The position numbers and the translations under genes are program-made. The notes beneath the pieces were generated by a model. The model did no database searches, had not been told where the DNA came from, and saw only the letters and a list, made by a program, of their open reading frames with translations. Positions 7,970 to 17,441 of a stretch of DNA of 64,000 nucleotides are shown in pieces. This stretch comes from an uncultured Sulfitobacter sp. (GTDB taxonomy: Bacteria; Pseudomonadota; Alphaproteobacteria; Rhodobacterales; Rhodobacteraceae), in the NCBI GenBank assembly GCA_913060815.1, contig CAJXSZ010000011.1, positions 40,019-104,018 of the forward strand, given 5' to 3'. The stretch's first letter is position 1. Each line of letters opens with the position of its first letter.

Positions 7970-10174
7970 ATGACCGATTTCACTATGAACATTGATGCAG
8001 AGGGCATCGCCACAATCACTTGGGATTGCGAAGACAAATCCATGAACGTGATGAGCGTTGAGGGGCTCGAAGAGCTTGATGCCCTGACCGACGCCGCGCT
8101 TGCCGACGAGGCCGTGAAAGGCATTATCATCACCTCTGGCAAGGCGGGCAGCTTTGCGGGCGGGATGGACCTGAACCTGCTGGCCAAGATGAAGCAGGAC
8201 GCAGGCGATGACCCTGCCAAAGGCCTCTTCGAGGGCACGATGCGGATGCACCACCTCCTGCGCAAGATCGAGCGTGCAGGCATGGCCCCGAAGACCAACA
8301 AGGGCGGCAAGCCCATCGCGTCTGTCTTGCCCGGCACGGCGGCTGGCATCGGGCTCGAGCTTCCCCTCGCCACGCACCGCATCTTTGTCGCCAACAACCC
8401 GAAGGCACGCATCGGCCTGCCCGAAATTCAGGTTGGCATCTTCCCCGGTGCGGGCGGCACAACGCGTCTTGTCCGTATGCTGGGCGCGATGGCTGCTTCT
8501 CCGCTGCTGCTGGAAGGTAAAATGCTAGCCCCCGATGCGGCCAAGAAGGCAGGCATCATCCATGAGGTCAGCGATGATCCGATGGCAGACGCACGTGCTT
8601 GGGTTCTGTCGGCCACAGACGCGGATATTCTCAAACCATGGGACGCCAAGGGCTACAAAATGCCTGGTGGTGCGCCTTACCACCCCGCGGGTTTCATGAC
8701 CTTCGTTGGTGCCTCCGCTATGGTCAACGGCAAGACAAAGGGCGTGTTCCCTGCGGCCAAGGCGCTGCTGTCCGCCGTTTATGAGGGCGCGCTGGTGCCC
8801 TTCGACACGGCGCTCAAGATCGAGGCACGCTGGTTCACCTCGGTCCTGATGAACCCCACAAGCTCCGCCATGATCCGCTCGCTCTTCCTCAATAAGGAAG
8901 CGCTGGAAAAAGGCGCGGTGCGCCCCGAAGGCATCCCTGACCAGCGTGTCAAAAAGCTGGGCGTATTGGGCGCTGGCATGATGGGCGCGGGCATCGCACT
9001 CGTCTCCGCGCAGGCGGGTATCGAAGTCGTGCTGATCGACCGCGATCAAGAAGCCGCTGACAAGGGCAAGGCATACTCCGAGGCCTATATGGACAAGGGC
9101 ATTGCGCGCAAGAAAGCCACCGTAGAGAAGAAAGAGGCACTGCTGTCAAAAATCACTGCGACGCCCGATCTCGACGCGCTCAAGGGCTGCGATCTGATCA
9201 TCGAAGCGGTGTTCGAGGATCCGAAGGTGAAGGCCGAGATGACCAAAAAGGTCGAGGCAGTGATCCCCGAGGATTGCATCTACGCCTCCAACACCTCCAC
9301 CCTGCCGATCACCGATCTGGCCAAAGCGTCCAGCCGTCAGGACCAGTTCATCGGCATCCACTTCTTCTCTCCCGTTGAGCGGATGCTTTTGGTCGAGATC
9401 ATCAAAGGCGCCGAGACAGGCGACCGTGCAGTGGCGAAAGCGCTCGATTATGTGCGCCAGATCCGCAAGACGCCAATCGTGGTGAACGATGCGCGCTTCT
9501 TCTACGCCAACCGCTGCATCATCCCCTACGGCGGGGAGGCAAACCGCATGATCACCGAAGGCATCGCCCCTTGGTACATCGACCAAGCGGCACAAATGCT
9601 TGGCTTCCCCGTAGGTCCTGTGCAGCTGGGCGACGAGACCTCCGTGGATCTGGCCACAAAGATCATGCGCGCCACTAAGGCCGCAATGGGCAACGCCTAT
9701 CCTGCCTCCGAGGCAGACGAGCTGATCGTCTGGCTGGAAGAGAAAGGCCGCTTGGGCCGCAAAACCAAGGCGGGCTACTTCGACTATGACGAGAAGGGCA
9801 AGCGCCTTGGCTACTGGAAGGGCATGCAGGACAAATACCCCCTGGCCGAAGAGCAGCCACCACTGCAAGACGTGCAGGACCGTTTGATGTTTGTGCAGGT
9901 TCTCGAAGCCGTGCGCGCACTGGAAGAAGGTGTGCTCATGGACATCCGCGAAGGCGATGTCGGCGCGATCCTCGGCTGGGGCTTTGCGCCGTGGTCCGGT
10001 GGCCCGCTGTCATGGCTCGACATGATCGGCACCCCCTACGCGGCCGAGCGCTGCGACCAGCTTGAGGCGCAATTCGGCGAGCGTTTTAAATGCCCCGACC
10101 TGCTGCGCGAGATGGCCGAGAAGAACCAGACCTTCTATGGCCGCTTTGGCCCCAAGGCTGAAAAAGCGGCGTAA
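7970..10174 (+). CDS. fadB: FadB-like enoyl-CoA hydratase / 3-hydroxyacyl-CoA dehydrogenase
   Basis: A 734-aa multifunctional beta-oxidation enzyme. Residues 1-190 are a crotonase domain (SFAGGMDLN oxyanion loop and LPEIQVGIFPGAGG with the catalytic Glu). Residues 325-505 are the NAD-binding dehydrogenase domain (GAGMMGAGIA from Gly334; GIHFFSPVERM with the catalytic His). Residues 510-725 are the two C-terminal dehydrogenase repeats. It hydrates enoyl-CoA and oxidises the 3-hydroxyacyl-CoA, passing the product to the thiolase encoded upstream. It is the last gene of the cluster, before a strong terminator. Confidence 0.95.
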   Translation: MTDFTMNIDAEGIATITWDCEDKSMNVMSVEGLEELDALTDAALADEAVKGIIITSGKAGSFAGGMDLNLLAKMKQDAGDDPAKGLFEGTMRMHHLLRKIERAGMAPKTNKGGKPIASVLPGTAAGIGLELPLATHRIFVANNPKARIGLPEIQVGIFPGAGGTTRLVRMLGAMAASPLLLEGKMLAPDAAKKAGIIHEVSDDPMADARAWVLSATDADILKPWDAKGYKMPGGAPYHPAGFMTFVGASAMVNGKTKGVFPAAKALLSAVYEGALVPFDTALKIEARWFTSVLMNPTSSAMIRSLFLNKEALEKGAVRPEGIPDQRVKKLGVLGAGMMGAGIALVSAQAGIEVVLIDRDQEAADKGKAYSEAYMDKGIARKKATVEKKEALLSKITATPDLDALKGCDLIIEAVFEDPKVKAEMTKKVEAVIPEDCIYASNTSTLPITDLAKASSRQDQFIGIHFFSPVERMLLVEIIKGAETGDRAVAKALDYVRQIRKTPIVVNDARFFYANRCIIPYGGEANRMITEGIAPWYIDQAAQMLGFPVGPVQLGDETSVDLATKIMRATKAAMGNAYPASEADELIVWLEEKGRLGRKTKAGYFDYDEKGKRLGYWKGMQDKYPLAEEQPPLQDVQDRLMFVQVLEAVRALEEGVLMDIREGDVGAILGWGFAPWSGGPLSWLDMIGTPYAAERCDQLEAQFGERFKCPDLLREMAEKNQTFYGRFGPKAEKAA

Positions 10175-10199
10175 CATCCGCTACATTAATAACGATCAA

Positions 10200-10220
10200 G
10201 GGCGCTCAGGCGCCCTTTTT
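10200..10220 (+). terminator. Rho-independent terminator after fadB
   Basis: GGGCGC-TCAG-GCGCCC followed by five T, 25 bp after the fadB stop. It closes the beta-oxidation transcript. Confidence 0.9.
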
Positions 10221-10318
10221 CATGCCTAGCTCCTGAAATGTGGTATCGTAAAACTCCGCGGGAGGTGTCGGCTGAGGGGCGCTTGCCCTTTACGCAGGTC
10301 ACAATGGGAGGCAAAGAC

Positions 10319-10753
10319 ATGACCAACAAAACCCAAAGCGACAGCGCTGCCGTGCCCAAAATGCCCGCCGCAGTCGCCCAGTGTTTTGACCAGATCAGCC
10401 CGCAACACCGTGCGCGGTTTTTCTCCCTGCGCGATCAGATATTCGGAGTCGCCGCCGCAGACAGCCGCATTGGCGATATCGAAGAAGCGCTGCGTTGGAA
10501 TGAGCCTGCTTATCTAACCAGCGCCAGTAAGTCAGGCAGCACCATACGCCTTGGTATGGAAAAGACATCCAACCAACCCGCGCTTTTCTTCAACTGCCAA
10601 ACCAGCCTTGTCGAAACATTTCGTCAGCAGTTCGGCAAAACGTTGCGCTATGTCAAAAACCGCGCCGTCCTTCTGGACGCGGACACAAGTGAAACCGAGA
10701 CGGCCCTGAGGCACTGCATCCATGCCGCCCTGACCTATCACCTGCGCGACTAA
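10319..10753 (+). CDS. DUF1801 domain-containing protein
   Basis: A 144-aa cytosolic protein of the DUF1801 family (related to YdhG/frataxin-like folds). The family pattern is seen in EALRWNEPAYLT near residue 57, the strand region KTSNQPALFFNCQ, and ALRHCIHAALTYH at the C-terminus. The start at 10319 follows GGGAGG; the longer upstream frame is not supported. It stands alone after the fadB terminator. The function of the family is not established. Confidence 0.85.
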   Translation: MTNKTQSDSAAVPKMPAAVAQCFDQISPQHRARFFSLRDQIFGVAAADSRIGDIEEALRWNEPAYLTSASKSGSTIRLGMEKTSNQPALFFNCQTSLVETFRQQFGKTLRYVKNRAVLLDADTSETETALRHCIHAALTYHLRD

Positions 10754-10816
10754 TTCCCCGTAGTCTGAACCGCCGTGGCGCAGTATACCGCACCCCACTC
10801 GCAGGCCCCTGCCCAC

Positions 10817-10842
10817 AAAAAAAGGGCCGCAAAAGCGACCCT
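10817..10842 (-). terminator. Terminator for the Hint-domain gene
   Basis: On the minus strand GGGTCGC-TTTT-GCGGCCC (one G-T pair) is followed by seven T, about 50 bp after the stop of the leftward Hint gene. Confidence 0.8.
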
Positions 10843-10890
10843 CTTCTCAACCACGGGGGAATTGTCAATTATCGTGTAGGATCTGCCACA

Positions 10891-11562
10891 TCAGACTGCG
10901 GCGTAAGAGGCCTTGCTGTGAGGCAGGTCCATCATGTGATCCTCAAGATACATCGCATCGGCCAATTCTTCCGCTGCAGCACCGCTGAGAACGGCGTAGG
11001 TCTGCGGACCCGCTTCAAGGAACTTGTCCAGCGTGGACGTATCGCTTGGGCAGTGGATCAATGCGCCACCCTCGGCATAGATAACCTCATCACCAGCGAA
11101 ATAAACTGCGATCAACTCGATGCGCTGCATTGGCTGGCGCTGGCGAATACCGCGCAGACCAACAAGGCTTTGTGCGGTTATTACGGCAAACGGATCACCA
11201 TGCATGTCTTGTGCGGCGTCGCTCTCGACCATGACACCCTGATCGGGGAGCAATGTCAGCTCCTCACGGTTGCCCAGCGCGTCCACAGGGATCACAACAG
11301 GCCAAAGCATCTCGACTGTCTCGGGCGCATCGAGCCACATGTGGGCGCGGCGGATCTCTGTGATCACCTGCATGCCGTGATCGAATGTCAGCACTTTGTC
11401 ACCGACGGCCAAGGCATCAATCGCGCGCCAGCCCAGATTGCTAGCAACCCGTGTGCCAGCCATCAGGCCATGGCTCAGCGTGGCAAGGCCACCGTCATAA
11501 GCGCCTGTCATCTCTACAGCGCGGCGTGCAGGCAACTTTGTCTTGTATCCCATTCCAAACAT
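10891..11562 (-). CDS. Hint (hedgehog/intein) domain protein, degenerate
   Basis: A 223-aa protein with a Hint_2-type domain from about residue 30 to 150. The core pattern G.R.......G.RAIDALAVGDKVLTFDHG and a later PVVIPVDALGN segment are characteristic. The position normally held by the splicing nucleophile Cys is replaced (GLMAGT), and the B-block His is replaced in LLPDQGV, so self-splicing is unlikely. There is no signal peptide. The start at 11562 follows GAGGGGAAG; an upstream 30-residue extension is not convincing. Similar proteins of unknown role are common in Rhodobacteraceae, and a second one lies at 46396. Confidence 0.85.
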   Translation of the reverse strand: MFGMGYKTKLPARRAVEMTGAYDGGLATLSHGLMAGTRVASNLGWRAIDALAVGDKVLTFDHGMQVITEIRRAHMWLDAPETVEMLWPVVIPVDALGNREELTLLPDQGVMVESDAAQDMHGDPFAVITAQSLVGLRGIRQRQPMQRIELIAVYFAGDEVIYAEGGALIHCPSDTSTLDKFLEAGPQTYAVLSGAAAEELADAMYLEDHMMDLPHSKASYAAV

Positions 11563-11812
11563 TTCATCTTCCCCTCGGTCTGCACCCTCGTTGGAGCGCG
11601 CTTGTTTTCCTTGAGACCAGTTGCTACGATTCGTGAGGCGAACAAGGGCCATGAATTGGGCAGACTCGGGGCATAGTTAACAACTTGCGGTATAATTCCG
11701 GCCAAACCCTGAAGATTTAGTTTAAATCATGCACAATGAGACACGCTTAAATTACGTTCTCGGCAAAATTCGAGCTAAAGCTCCCTTATACACACGCCAG
11801 ACGAGAATCAGT

Positions 11813-12463
11813 CTAGGCGCCGAACCGGTAGCCGAACTTTTCAATATCCGCCGCGCACATCTCTTTAACCAATGAGATGCTGTCGGGAGAATAGGCTTCG
11901 CGGTAATCCGCCCGCCGTGCGCTTTGGTTCACATGCGGGAGGTCCAGTGCGAACCCCAGATGCGCTGCAAGTGGCACAATATCCTGCGCGAGATGCTCGA
12001 GCCTGATATACAGATTTGCACGCTCCACCCCTTCGGCATCCGTCAGGTAGGACACCGCAGGCGCGGATCTAAAGCTTTGCGCAATGGCTGGCTCCGCCAG
12101 AAACGCATCGAATGCCAATGCTTTGGCCAAGCCAACCGACGGGTGATCAAAGCTCTGCGCGCGCAACCAGTGATAATAGCTGACCAAGCGGTCCCACGGA
12201 TTGCGCACCATAGTAAAGATGAACAGCTCCTCCAGCTCATCCGTTTCTATGAGCCCGTCCAGATCGGCCAAGGTGCTATGCTTCCACAGCCGTCCCGCCG
12301 CCTTCGCGCCTTTTAGCTTGCCACGCCGTCGCAGCGCTTTGGGCGTGTCGCCCAGCATAATGTCATCCTTCATCGCCCGCGCTTCCAGCGCCAGCGCCAT
12401 AGAAGTGCCGCCAGTCTTGGGCACGTGTATGAACAGATATTTGCGCCCCCGCGATAGGATCAT
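11813..12463 (-). CDS. Sulfotransferase family protein
   Basis: A 216-aa member of the family-2 (heparan/carbohydrate) sulfotransferase fold, which transfers sulfate from PAPS. The 5'-phosphosulfate loop VPKTGGTS is near residue 14 and the 3'-phosphate loop VRNPWDRLVSYYHW near residue 86. It starts inside the last codons of the DMT transporter gene upstream (4-bp ATGA overlap), so the two are translationally coupled. The acceptor is unknown; a cell-surface polysaccharide is the usual case for bacterial members. Confidence 0.9.
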   Translation of the reverse strand: MILSRGRKYLFIHVPKTGGTSMALALEARAMKDDIMLGDTPKALRRRGKLKGAKAAGRLWKHSTLADLDGLIETDELEELFIFTMVRNPWDRLVSYYHWLRAQSFDHPSVGLAKALAFDAFLAEPAIAQSFRSAPAVSYLTDAEGVERANLYIRLEHLAQDIVPLAAHLGFALDLPHVNQSARRADYREAYSPDSISLVKEMCAADIEKFGYRFGA

Positions 12464-13404
12464 GCGTCTTCGTCCTCGGGCACTTTGACGGCGCGCACGG
12501 GCATCGCATCATCCGTGCGCAGTGTGATCACGACACCTGCGACAGCGATCATCGCCATGCCGAACAAGGCCAGCGGCCCAACTGTCTGGTCCCACAGCAC
12601 CCATGCCCAGAAGCTCGCGAAAACGAGAAGAGAGTATTCAAACACCGCCACGTGCCCTGCCTCCCCGAGCAGATAGCCGCGAAAGATCAACCCGATCCCG
12701 AGGATCGACCCCACGGCCTGCACCGCGATCCAGAACCACATATCACCCGTGAGCGGCACCCAACCGCGCAGGACAAAGCCTTCAAACCCCGCAGGCCCGC
12801 CCGCAGGCAGGATGAGCAGACCGATCAGTCCGAAGACGGACAGCATCCCGAAAAACCCTGCCGACAGGGCGATGGTACTCTCCTGCGCACACCACAGCCG
12901 CGTGACCACAGCCCCCACGGCATAGAGCATCCCCGCCACAATCGGCGCGAATGCAACGGGGTCCAGCGCGCTCGGATCGGGCTGGATCACCAACAGCGCG
13001 CCGATAAACCCCGACAGCACAGCACCGATGCGCACCAGCCCTACGCGCTCGCCCTGAAACACGACATTGATCAACAGCACAAACAACGGCGCGGTAAACA
13101 GCCCCGCCACAACGACGCCAATGGGCAGCACCGACAGGCAGCCGAAGTAAATAAGCATCGCACTTGCAGGAAACAGCGAACGCGCCAGCACAGCGCGCCA
13201 GCTGACAGGACGGATCACACCAACGCCCACTGCCGCTACCAGCGCCAGCAGAGCAACCGCCAGCGCACCGCGCACCATGTGAAACTGCCACAGCGATCCT
13301 GTCTCGGAAATATAGGGCACGAAGTTATCCGTGATCCCCAGCGCAAACATCCCTCCCAGAACGGAGGCCGCGGCCAAGCCCGGGCGCAATGCCGTATCAG
13401 ACAT
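12460..13404 (-). CDS. DMT superfamily (EamA) transporter
   Basis: A 314-aa inner-membrane protein with about ten hydrophobic segments arranged as two EamA repeats, typical of small-metabolite exporters. The start at 13404 is preceded by GAGGAGAG; the longer frame adds a cysteine- and histidine-rich stretch that is not family-like. It is followed, with a 4-bp overlap, by the sulfotransferase gene. The substrate cannot be inferred. Confidence 0.9.
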   Translation of the reverse strand: MSDTALRPGLAAASVLGGMFALGITDNFVPYISETGSLWQFHMVRGALAVALLALVAAVGVGVIRPVSWRAVLARSLFPASAMLIYFGCLSVLPIGVVVAGLFTAPLFVLLINVVFQGERVGLVRIGAVLSGFIGALLVIQPDPSALDPVAFAPIVAGMLYAVGAVVTRLWCAQESTIALSAGFFGMLSVFGLIGLLILPAGGPAGFEGFVLRGWVPLTGDMWFWIAVQAVGSILGIGLIFRGYLLGEAGHVAVFEYSLLVFASFWAWVLWDQTVGPLALFGMAMIAVAGVVITLRTDDAMPVRAVKVPEDEDA

Positions 13405-13451
13405 GTGTAACTCTCCTCGCAATGCTGGTGTTTGGGCATTGCATCTTTGCC

Positions 13452-13499
13452 CGTCCTGCATATCGTGTTTGGACGCGTCCTGCATATCTTGTTGGGGCG
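13452..13499. repeat. 24-bp tandem duplication in a divergent promoter region
   Basis: Two adjacent 24-bp copies (13452-13475 and 13476-13499) match at 21 of 24 positions and share the core CGTCCTGCATATC. They lie between the leftward DMT gene and the rightward acyl-CoA ligase gene, so they may be paired regulator sites or a local duplication. Confidence 0.6.
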
Positions 13500-13535
13500 C
13501 TTTGGCAATAATCTTATCACAGGCGGGAGCATGAC

Positions 13536-15161
13536 ATGGGCTGGATGAAGGATGAGCGCGGACTTGAGAAATGTGATGCCAACTATGTGGCGCTGACGCC
13601 GCTGTCCCATCTCAAACGCGCGTCAGATGTTTTCGCCCAGCGCACAGCCGTGGTCTATGGCGATCACCGCGTTACCTATGCACAGTATTATGACCGCTGT
13701 AGCCGCCTTGCTTCGGCCCTTGCTGCGATAGGCGTGGCGGCGGGCGATGTTGTCGCCACCCTGCTGCCCAACACCCCCGCTCAGGCCGAAGCGCATTTCG
13801 GCGTGCCCGCCTGCGGAGCGGTCCTCAATACCATCAACACCCGCCTCGATCTGGATACCGTAAGCTATATCTTCGAACACGGCGGCGCGTCTGTCGTGCT
13901 GGCCGACACACAATTCATCGAGCTGGCCGAGGCCGCAGCCGCCCGTCTCGACACCCCGCCACAGATCATCGAAGTCCCTGACGCCCCTGCAGGCTTCCCA
14001 GCCACAGGGCGGCATCCAGTCTATGAAGATGTTCTTGCCAGCGGTAATGCGGCATTTGCATGGCACATGCCACAGGATGAATGGGAAAGCCTCGCGCTCA
14101 ACTATACCTCTGGCACCACAGGGCGGCCCAAGGGCGTCGTTTATCACCACCGTGGCGCGTATCTGATGACGATGGGCACGGTCGTGTCTTGGCGCATGGT
14201 GCTGCATCCGGTGTTCATGCAGATCGTGCCGCTGTTCCACTGCAACGGCTGGAACCACACGTGGATGATGCCCTTGATCGGCGGCACGCTGGTCTGCGCG
14301 CGCGACATCACGGCACAGGCGATCTTTGACGCCATCGCGGATGAGAAGGTCACGCACTTTGGCGGCGCGCCCATCGTGCTCAACATGCTGGTGAACGCAG
14401 GAGAGGACGAGCGGCGTGAATTCGATCACGCGGTCGAGGTCTTCACCGCAGGCGCGCCTCCCGCCCCTGCAACGCTGGGCAAGTTCGAGGCCATGGGCTT
14501 TAACGTCACCCACGTCTACGGCCTGACTGAGACCTACGGCCACGTCACCGAATGCATCTGGCGTGAGGAAGACTGGGCCGCACTCGACAAACCCGAGCTG
14601 GCCGCAGTCAAAGCGCGCCAAGGTGTGGCCTTCCCGATGATGGAACATATCACGGTGATGAAGGACGACATGAGCCAAGTGCCGCGTGATGCCACCACGC
14701 AGGGCGAGATTATGATCCGCGGCAACTCGGTGATGAAAGGCTATCTCAAAAACCCGCAAGCAACACAAGAAGCCTTTGCTGGCGGTTATTTCCACTCGGG
14801 CGATCTGGCCGTGCAACACAGTGACGGCTACATCCAGATCGCTGACCGCGCCAAGGACATCATCATTTCGGGCGGGGAGAATATCTCCTCGGTGGAGGTG
14901 GAAAGCACGCTGATGGGCCATGATGCGGTGATGCTCGCCGCTGTGGTGGCCAAGCCGGACGAGAAATGGGGCGAAGTGCCCTGCGCCTTTATCGAGCTCA
15001 AGCCCGGTGCACAGGTGGATGAAGCCACACTGATCGCTTTCACGCGTGAGACGCTGGCAGGGTTCAAAACACCCAAGAAGGTGGTGTTCCAAGAGCTGCC
15101 CAAAACATCCACGGGTAAAATCCAGAAGTTCGAGCTGCGCAAACTGGCCGCGACGCTCTGA
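13536..15161 (+). CDS. AMP-dependent acyl-CoA synthetase
   Basis: A 541-aa adenylate-forming ligase that activates a carboxylic acid to acyl-CoA using ATP. The P-loop-like YTSGTTGRPKGV (near residue 190), the VYGLTETYG adenine motif, the HSGDLAV and IADRAKDIIISGGENIS hinge, and the C-terminal KTSTGKIQK with the catalytic Lys are all visible. The length and the N-terminal ALTPLSHLKRA segment fit the medium/long-chain acyl-CoA ligase group also found in plants and mycobacteria. It probably feeds the beta-oxidation enzymes encoded upstream. The acid specificity is not predictable. Confidence 0.93.
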   Translation: MGWMKDERGLEKCDANYVALTPLSHLKRASDVFAQRTAVVYGDHRVTYAQYYDRCSRLASALAAIGVAAGDVVATLLPNTPAQAEAHFGVPACGAVLNTINTRLDLDTVSYIFEHGGASVVLADTQFIELAEAAAARLDTPPQIIEVPDAPAGFPATGRHPVYEDVLASGNAAFAWHMPQDEWESLALNYTSGTTGRPKGVVYHHRGAYLMTMGTVVSWRMVLHPVFMQIVPLFHCNGWNHTWMMPLIGGTLVCARDITAQAIFDAIADEKVTHFGGAPIVLNMLVNAGEDERREFDHAVEVFTAGAPPAPATLGKFEAMGFNVTHVYGLTETYGHVTECIWREEDWAALDKPELAAVKARQGVAFPMMEHITVMKDDMSQVPRDATTQGEIMIRGNSVMKGYLKNPQATQEAFAGGYFHSGDLAVQHSDGYIQIADRAKDIIISGGENISSVEVESTLMGHDAVMLAAVVAKPDEKWGEVPCAFIELKPGAQVDEATLIAFTRETLAGFKTPKKVVFQELPKTSTGKIQKFELRKLAATL

Positions 15162-15623
15162 TCAAAGCGATTTCTCGAACCGCCATTCCTGCACAGTGAA
15201 CGGCCCTTCCGAGGTTTCGACCACATAGGGCCCTGTGCGCACCATTTCCCACCCGCACTTGCGGTAAAATGCGGCTGCGCGTGCGTTCCCAACGGCGCAG
15301 GCCAGATTGGCGCGCTGCCCTGCCAGTGCCGCCTCCGCATGGCCCATCAATTCAGCCGCCACGCCACTGCCCTTCAATTCGGGATCGACATAAAACTGAT
15401 AGAGCTCACTCCCCTTCACCATGAAGAAACCGACCATCCGCTCCTCGCGCATCGCCACTGATGTAGCGGCGAGATGCCCGCGCGTGCGGTCTACAAACTC
15501 CGCTGGCGTGCGCAGCGCGACCAGTTCCGCAGGAACCGCCGCCGCATGCCCCTGATGCCAGCCCAAATGCCACATCTGGGCGATCTCCTGCACATCCGCC
15601 TCAACCGCATTTCTGATCTGCAA
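15162..15623 (-). CDS. GNAT family N-acetyltransferase
   Basis: A 153-aa acetyltransferase. Motif A, FYVDPELKGSGVAAELM (acetyl-CoA pyrophosphate loop), and the later ARAAAFYRKCGWE are typical of the GNAT fold. No ATG fits the domain start. The best start is TTG at 15623-15621, which has GGGAGG eight bases upstream; a GTG four codons earlier overlaps that site. The gene abuts the acyl-CoA ligase convergently with no gap. The substrate is unknown. Confidence 0.85.
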   Translation of the reverse strand: MQIRNAVEADVQEIAQMWHLGWHQGHAAAVPAELVALRTPAEFVDRTRGHLAATSVAMREERMVGFFMVKGSELYQFYVDPELKGSGVAAELMGHAEAALAGQRANLACAVGNARAAAFYRKCGWEMVRTGPYVVETSEGPFTVQEWRFEKSL

Positions 15624-15699
15624 TCTGGTCACCTCCCATTGCTCTGACCTACCCAACTGATACTGTAGGGTAATAACAAGCCCGAGCAGCACCATAGCC

Positions 15700-16713
15700 A
15701 TGACCGCCCTGACCAAATATGACCGCCTTGAGGCCACAGGCCTGTGGCGCCCTGACCCTGAAGGGCAGCGGCGCGAGGTTATCGTGTCTATTGGCAATGC
15801 AACGCTGGTAGTCTCGGACATGAACGATACCGCGATCACCCATTGGTCCCTCGCCGCGATCGAGCGCGCAAACCCCGATGCCCTACCCGCCGTCTTCCAC
15901 CCTGATGGCGATGCGGGCGAAACCCTCGAGCTGCCCGAGAACGAGCATGAAATGGTCGAGGCCATCGAGAGCCTGCGCAAAGTCATCGCAAAAGCACGCC
16001 CACGCCCTGGTCGCTTGCGCGGCTTGGGCGTCATCGCTTCCATTACGGCTGTGGTGGCCCTTGCTGTATTCTGGCTGCCGGGTGCGATGCGCGACAACAC
16101 CCTGCGCGTGATCCCCCAGATCAAACGTGAGGCTTTGGGTGTCACGCTCATTGAACAAATGCAGCGGGTCACAGGACCGATGTGCAACGATCCCGCAGGA
16201 CTGCGCGCCCTGCAAAGCCTCGGCAAGCGGCTCGGCACGCCAAAGCTTGCGGTGGTGCCTGCGTTGGGCCGTCCTGCCCTGCACCTGCCGGGCGGCGTGA
16301 TTGTCCTTGACCGCTCCGTGTTTGAGGACTGGGAACAGCCCGATGTGGCCGCTGGCTATATTTTGGCTGAACTTGCCCTCCAGATCGAGCGGGACGCGCT
16401 GGCCGATCTGCTTGATGTGGTGGGTCCACGTGAGAACTTCCGCCTGCTCACCACGGGCAACATCGACGCGGGCGCGCTCGACGCCTATGCCGAGCATTTG
16501 ATGACCGTTCCCGCGGGGACACCTGACATTGACAATCTGCTGGCCCTCTTCGAAGGGTCGGGCGTGCCTGCCACCCCCTATGCCCGCGCGCGCGACATCA
16601 CTGGCGAAAGCGTGCTGGCCCTGATCGAGGCTGATCCCCTGCTTGGCGTGGCGACCGACCCGCTGATCCCCGACAGCACATGGTTGCGCCTGCAAGGTAT
16701 TTGCGGCGGATGA
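15700..16713 (+). CDS. Membrane-anchored protein of unknown function
   Basis: A 337-aa protein. Residues 1-105 are soluble, one transmembrane helix lies at about 108-128 (GVIASITAVVALAVFWLPG), and the remaining 200 residues should face the periplasm. The C-terminal part has an M48-peptidase-like feel (GGVIVLDRSVFE and helical repeats) but no HExxH zinc motif is present, so it is not an active M48 protease as read. It overlaps the SGNH hydrolase gene by 4 bp, implying a joint function at the envelope. Confidence 0.82.
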   Translation: MTALTKYDRLEATGLWRPDPEGQRREVIVSIGNATLVVSDMNDTAITHWSLAAIERANPDALPAVFHPDGDAGETLELPENEHEMVEAIESLRKVIAKARPRPGRLRGLGVIASITAVVALAVFWLPGAMRDNTLRVIPQIKREALGVTLIEQMQRVTGPMCNDPAGLRALQSLGKRLGTPKLAVVPALGRPALHLPGGVIVLDRSVFEDWEQPDVAAGYILAELALQIERDALADLLDVVGPRENFRLLTTGNIDAGALDAYAEHLMTVPAGTPDIDNLLALFEGSGVPATPYARARDITGESVLALIEADPLLGVATDPLIPDSTWLRLQGICGG

Positions 16714-17423
16714 TCGTGGCTGATGCAGTGGTCACATTGGCCCTGTCGCCGATCCTGCTGGTCCAAGCGATGCGCCTGCGCAAACGTGCCCTGCGCCTGC
16801 CAGAAGCCGCAGGACCCCTAACTGCCACCCAAGGAGACGGCCCCCCTCTCAGCCTGTTGATAGTCGGGGACAGCTCGGCGGCAGGCGTGGGGGCCGCTAC
16901 CCAGACGCAGGCTCTGGCAGGTCAACTCGGTGCGGCACTGGCCACGCAGCATACCGTCCACTGGCACCTCATCGCCAGCACGGGCGCGACCACGCCCACA
17001 ACACTTGCCCGTCTCCAGTCCGAGGCGCTGCCCCGAGCCGATATCGTGCTGATTATCCTTGGCGTGAACGATGTGACCCGTGGCGGGCCACAGTCCGCTT
17101 GGCTGCGCACCCACGCCACCCTGCGCACCACATTGCGCGACCGCACGGGTGCGCGCCACCTCTATATCAGTGAGGTTCCACCACTTGGCGCATTTCCCTT
17201 GCTGCCCAACCCGCTGCGCTGGCTTCTTGGGCGCCGCGCACTGCGATTTGACGCGGGGCTCCGTGCAGCCTTGGCGATAGAGCAGGATACCACATATGTC
17301 ACGCTGCCCGATGATCTGGATGCTTCCCATATGGCCGAAGACGGCTTTCATCCCGGGCCCGTGATCTATGCCGCATGGGCAAAAAAATTGGCCCGCCAGA
17401 TGCTCTCTGACGGGCCAATCTGA
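16710..17423 (+). CDS. SGNH/GDSL hydrolase family protein
   Basis: A 237-aa esterase-type hydrolase with the family blocks I (GDSSAAGVG, catalytic Ser), III (GVNDVTRG) and V (DGFHPG, catalytic Asp and His). An N-terminal hydrophobic segment (residues 1-18) is a likely membrane anchor or signal. The start at 16710 overlaps the stop of the previous gene as ATGA, supporting coupled translation. It may remove acyl or acetyl groups from an envelope polymer, which is inference from the family. Confidence 0.88.
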   Translation: MIVADAVVTLALSPILLVQAMRLRKRALRLPEAAGPLTATQGDGPPLSLLIVGDSSAAGVGAATQTQALAGQLGAALATQHTVHWHLIASTGATTPTTLARLQSEALPRADIVLIILGVNDVTRGGPQSAWLRTHATLRTTLRDRTGARHLYISEVPPLGAFPLLPNPLRWLLGRRALRFDAGLRAALAIEQDTTYVTLPDDLDASHMAEDGFHPGPVIYAAWAKKLARQMLSDGPI

Positions 17424-17441
17424 AAAATCAGTAACTAGCAG

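Noticed and set aside
10891..11562. Intein or hedgehog-type self-splicing protein
   Set aside because: The nucleophile and B-block residues are replaced, and there is no extein flanking the domain.
15624..16238. Long N-terminal extension of the GNAT frame
   Set aside because: The extension is antisense to the 337-aa gene, reads as low-complexity Arg/Ser, and lies outside the acetyltransferase fold.
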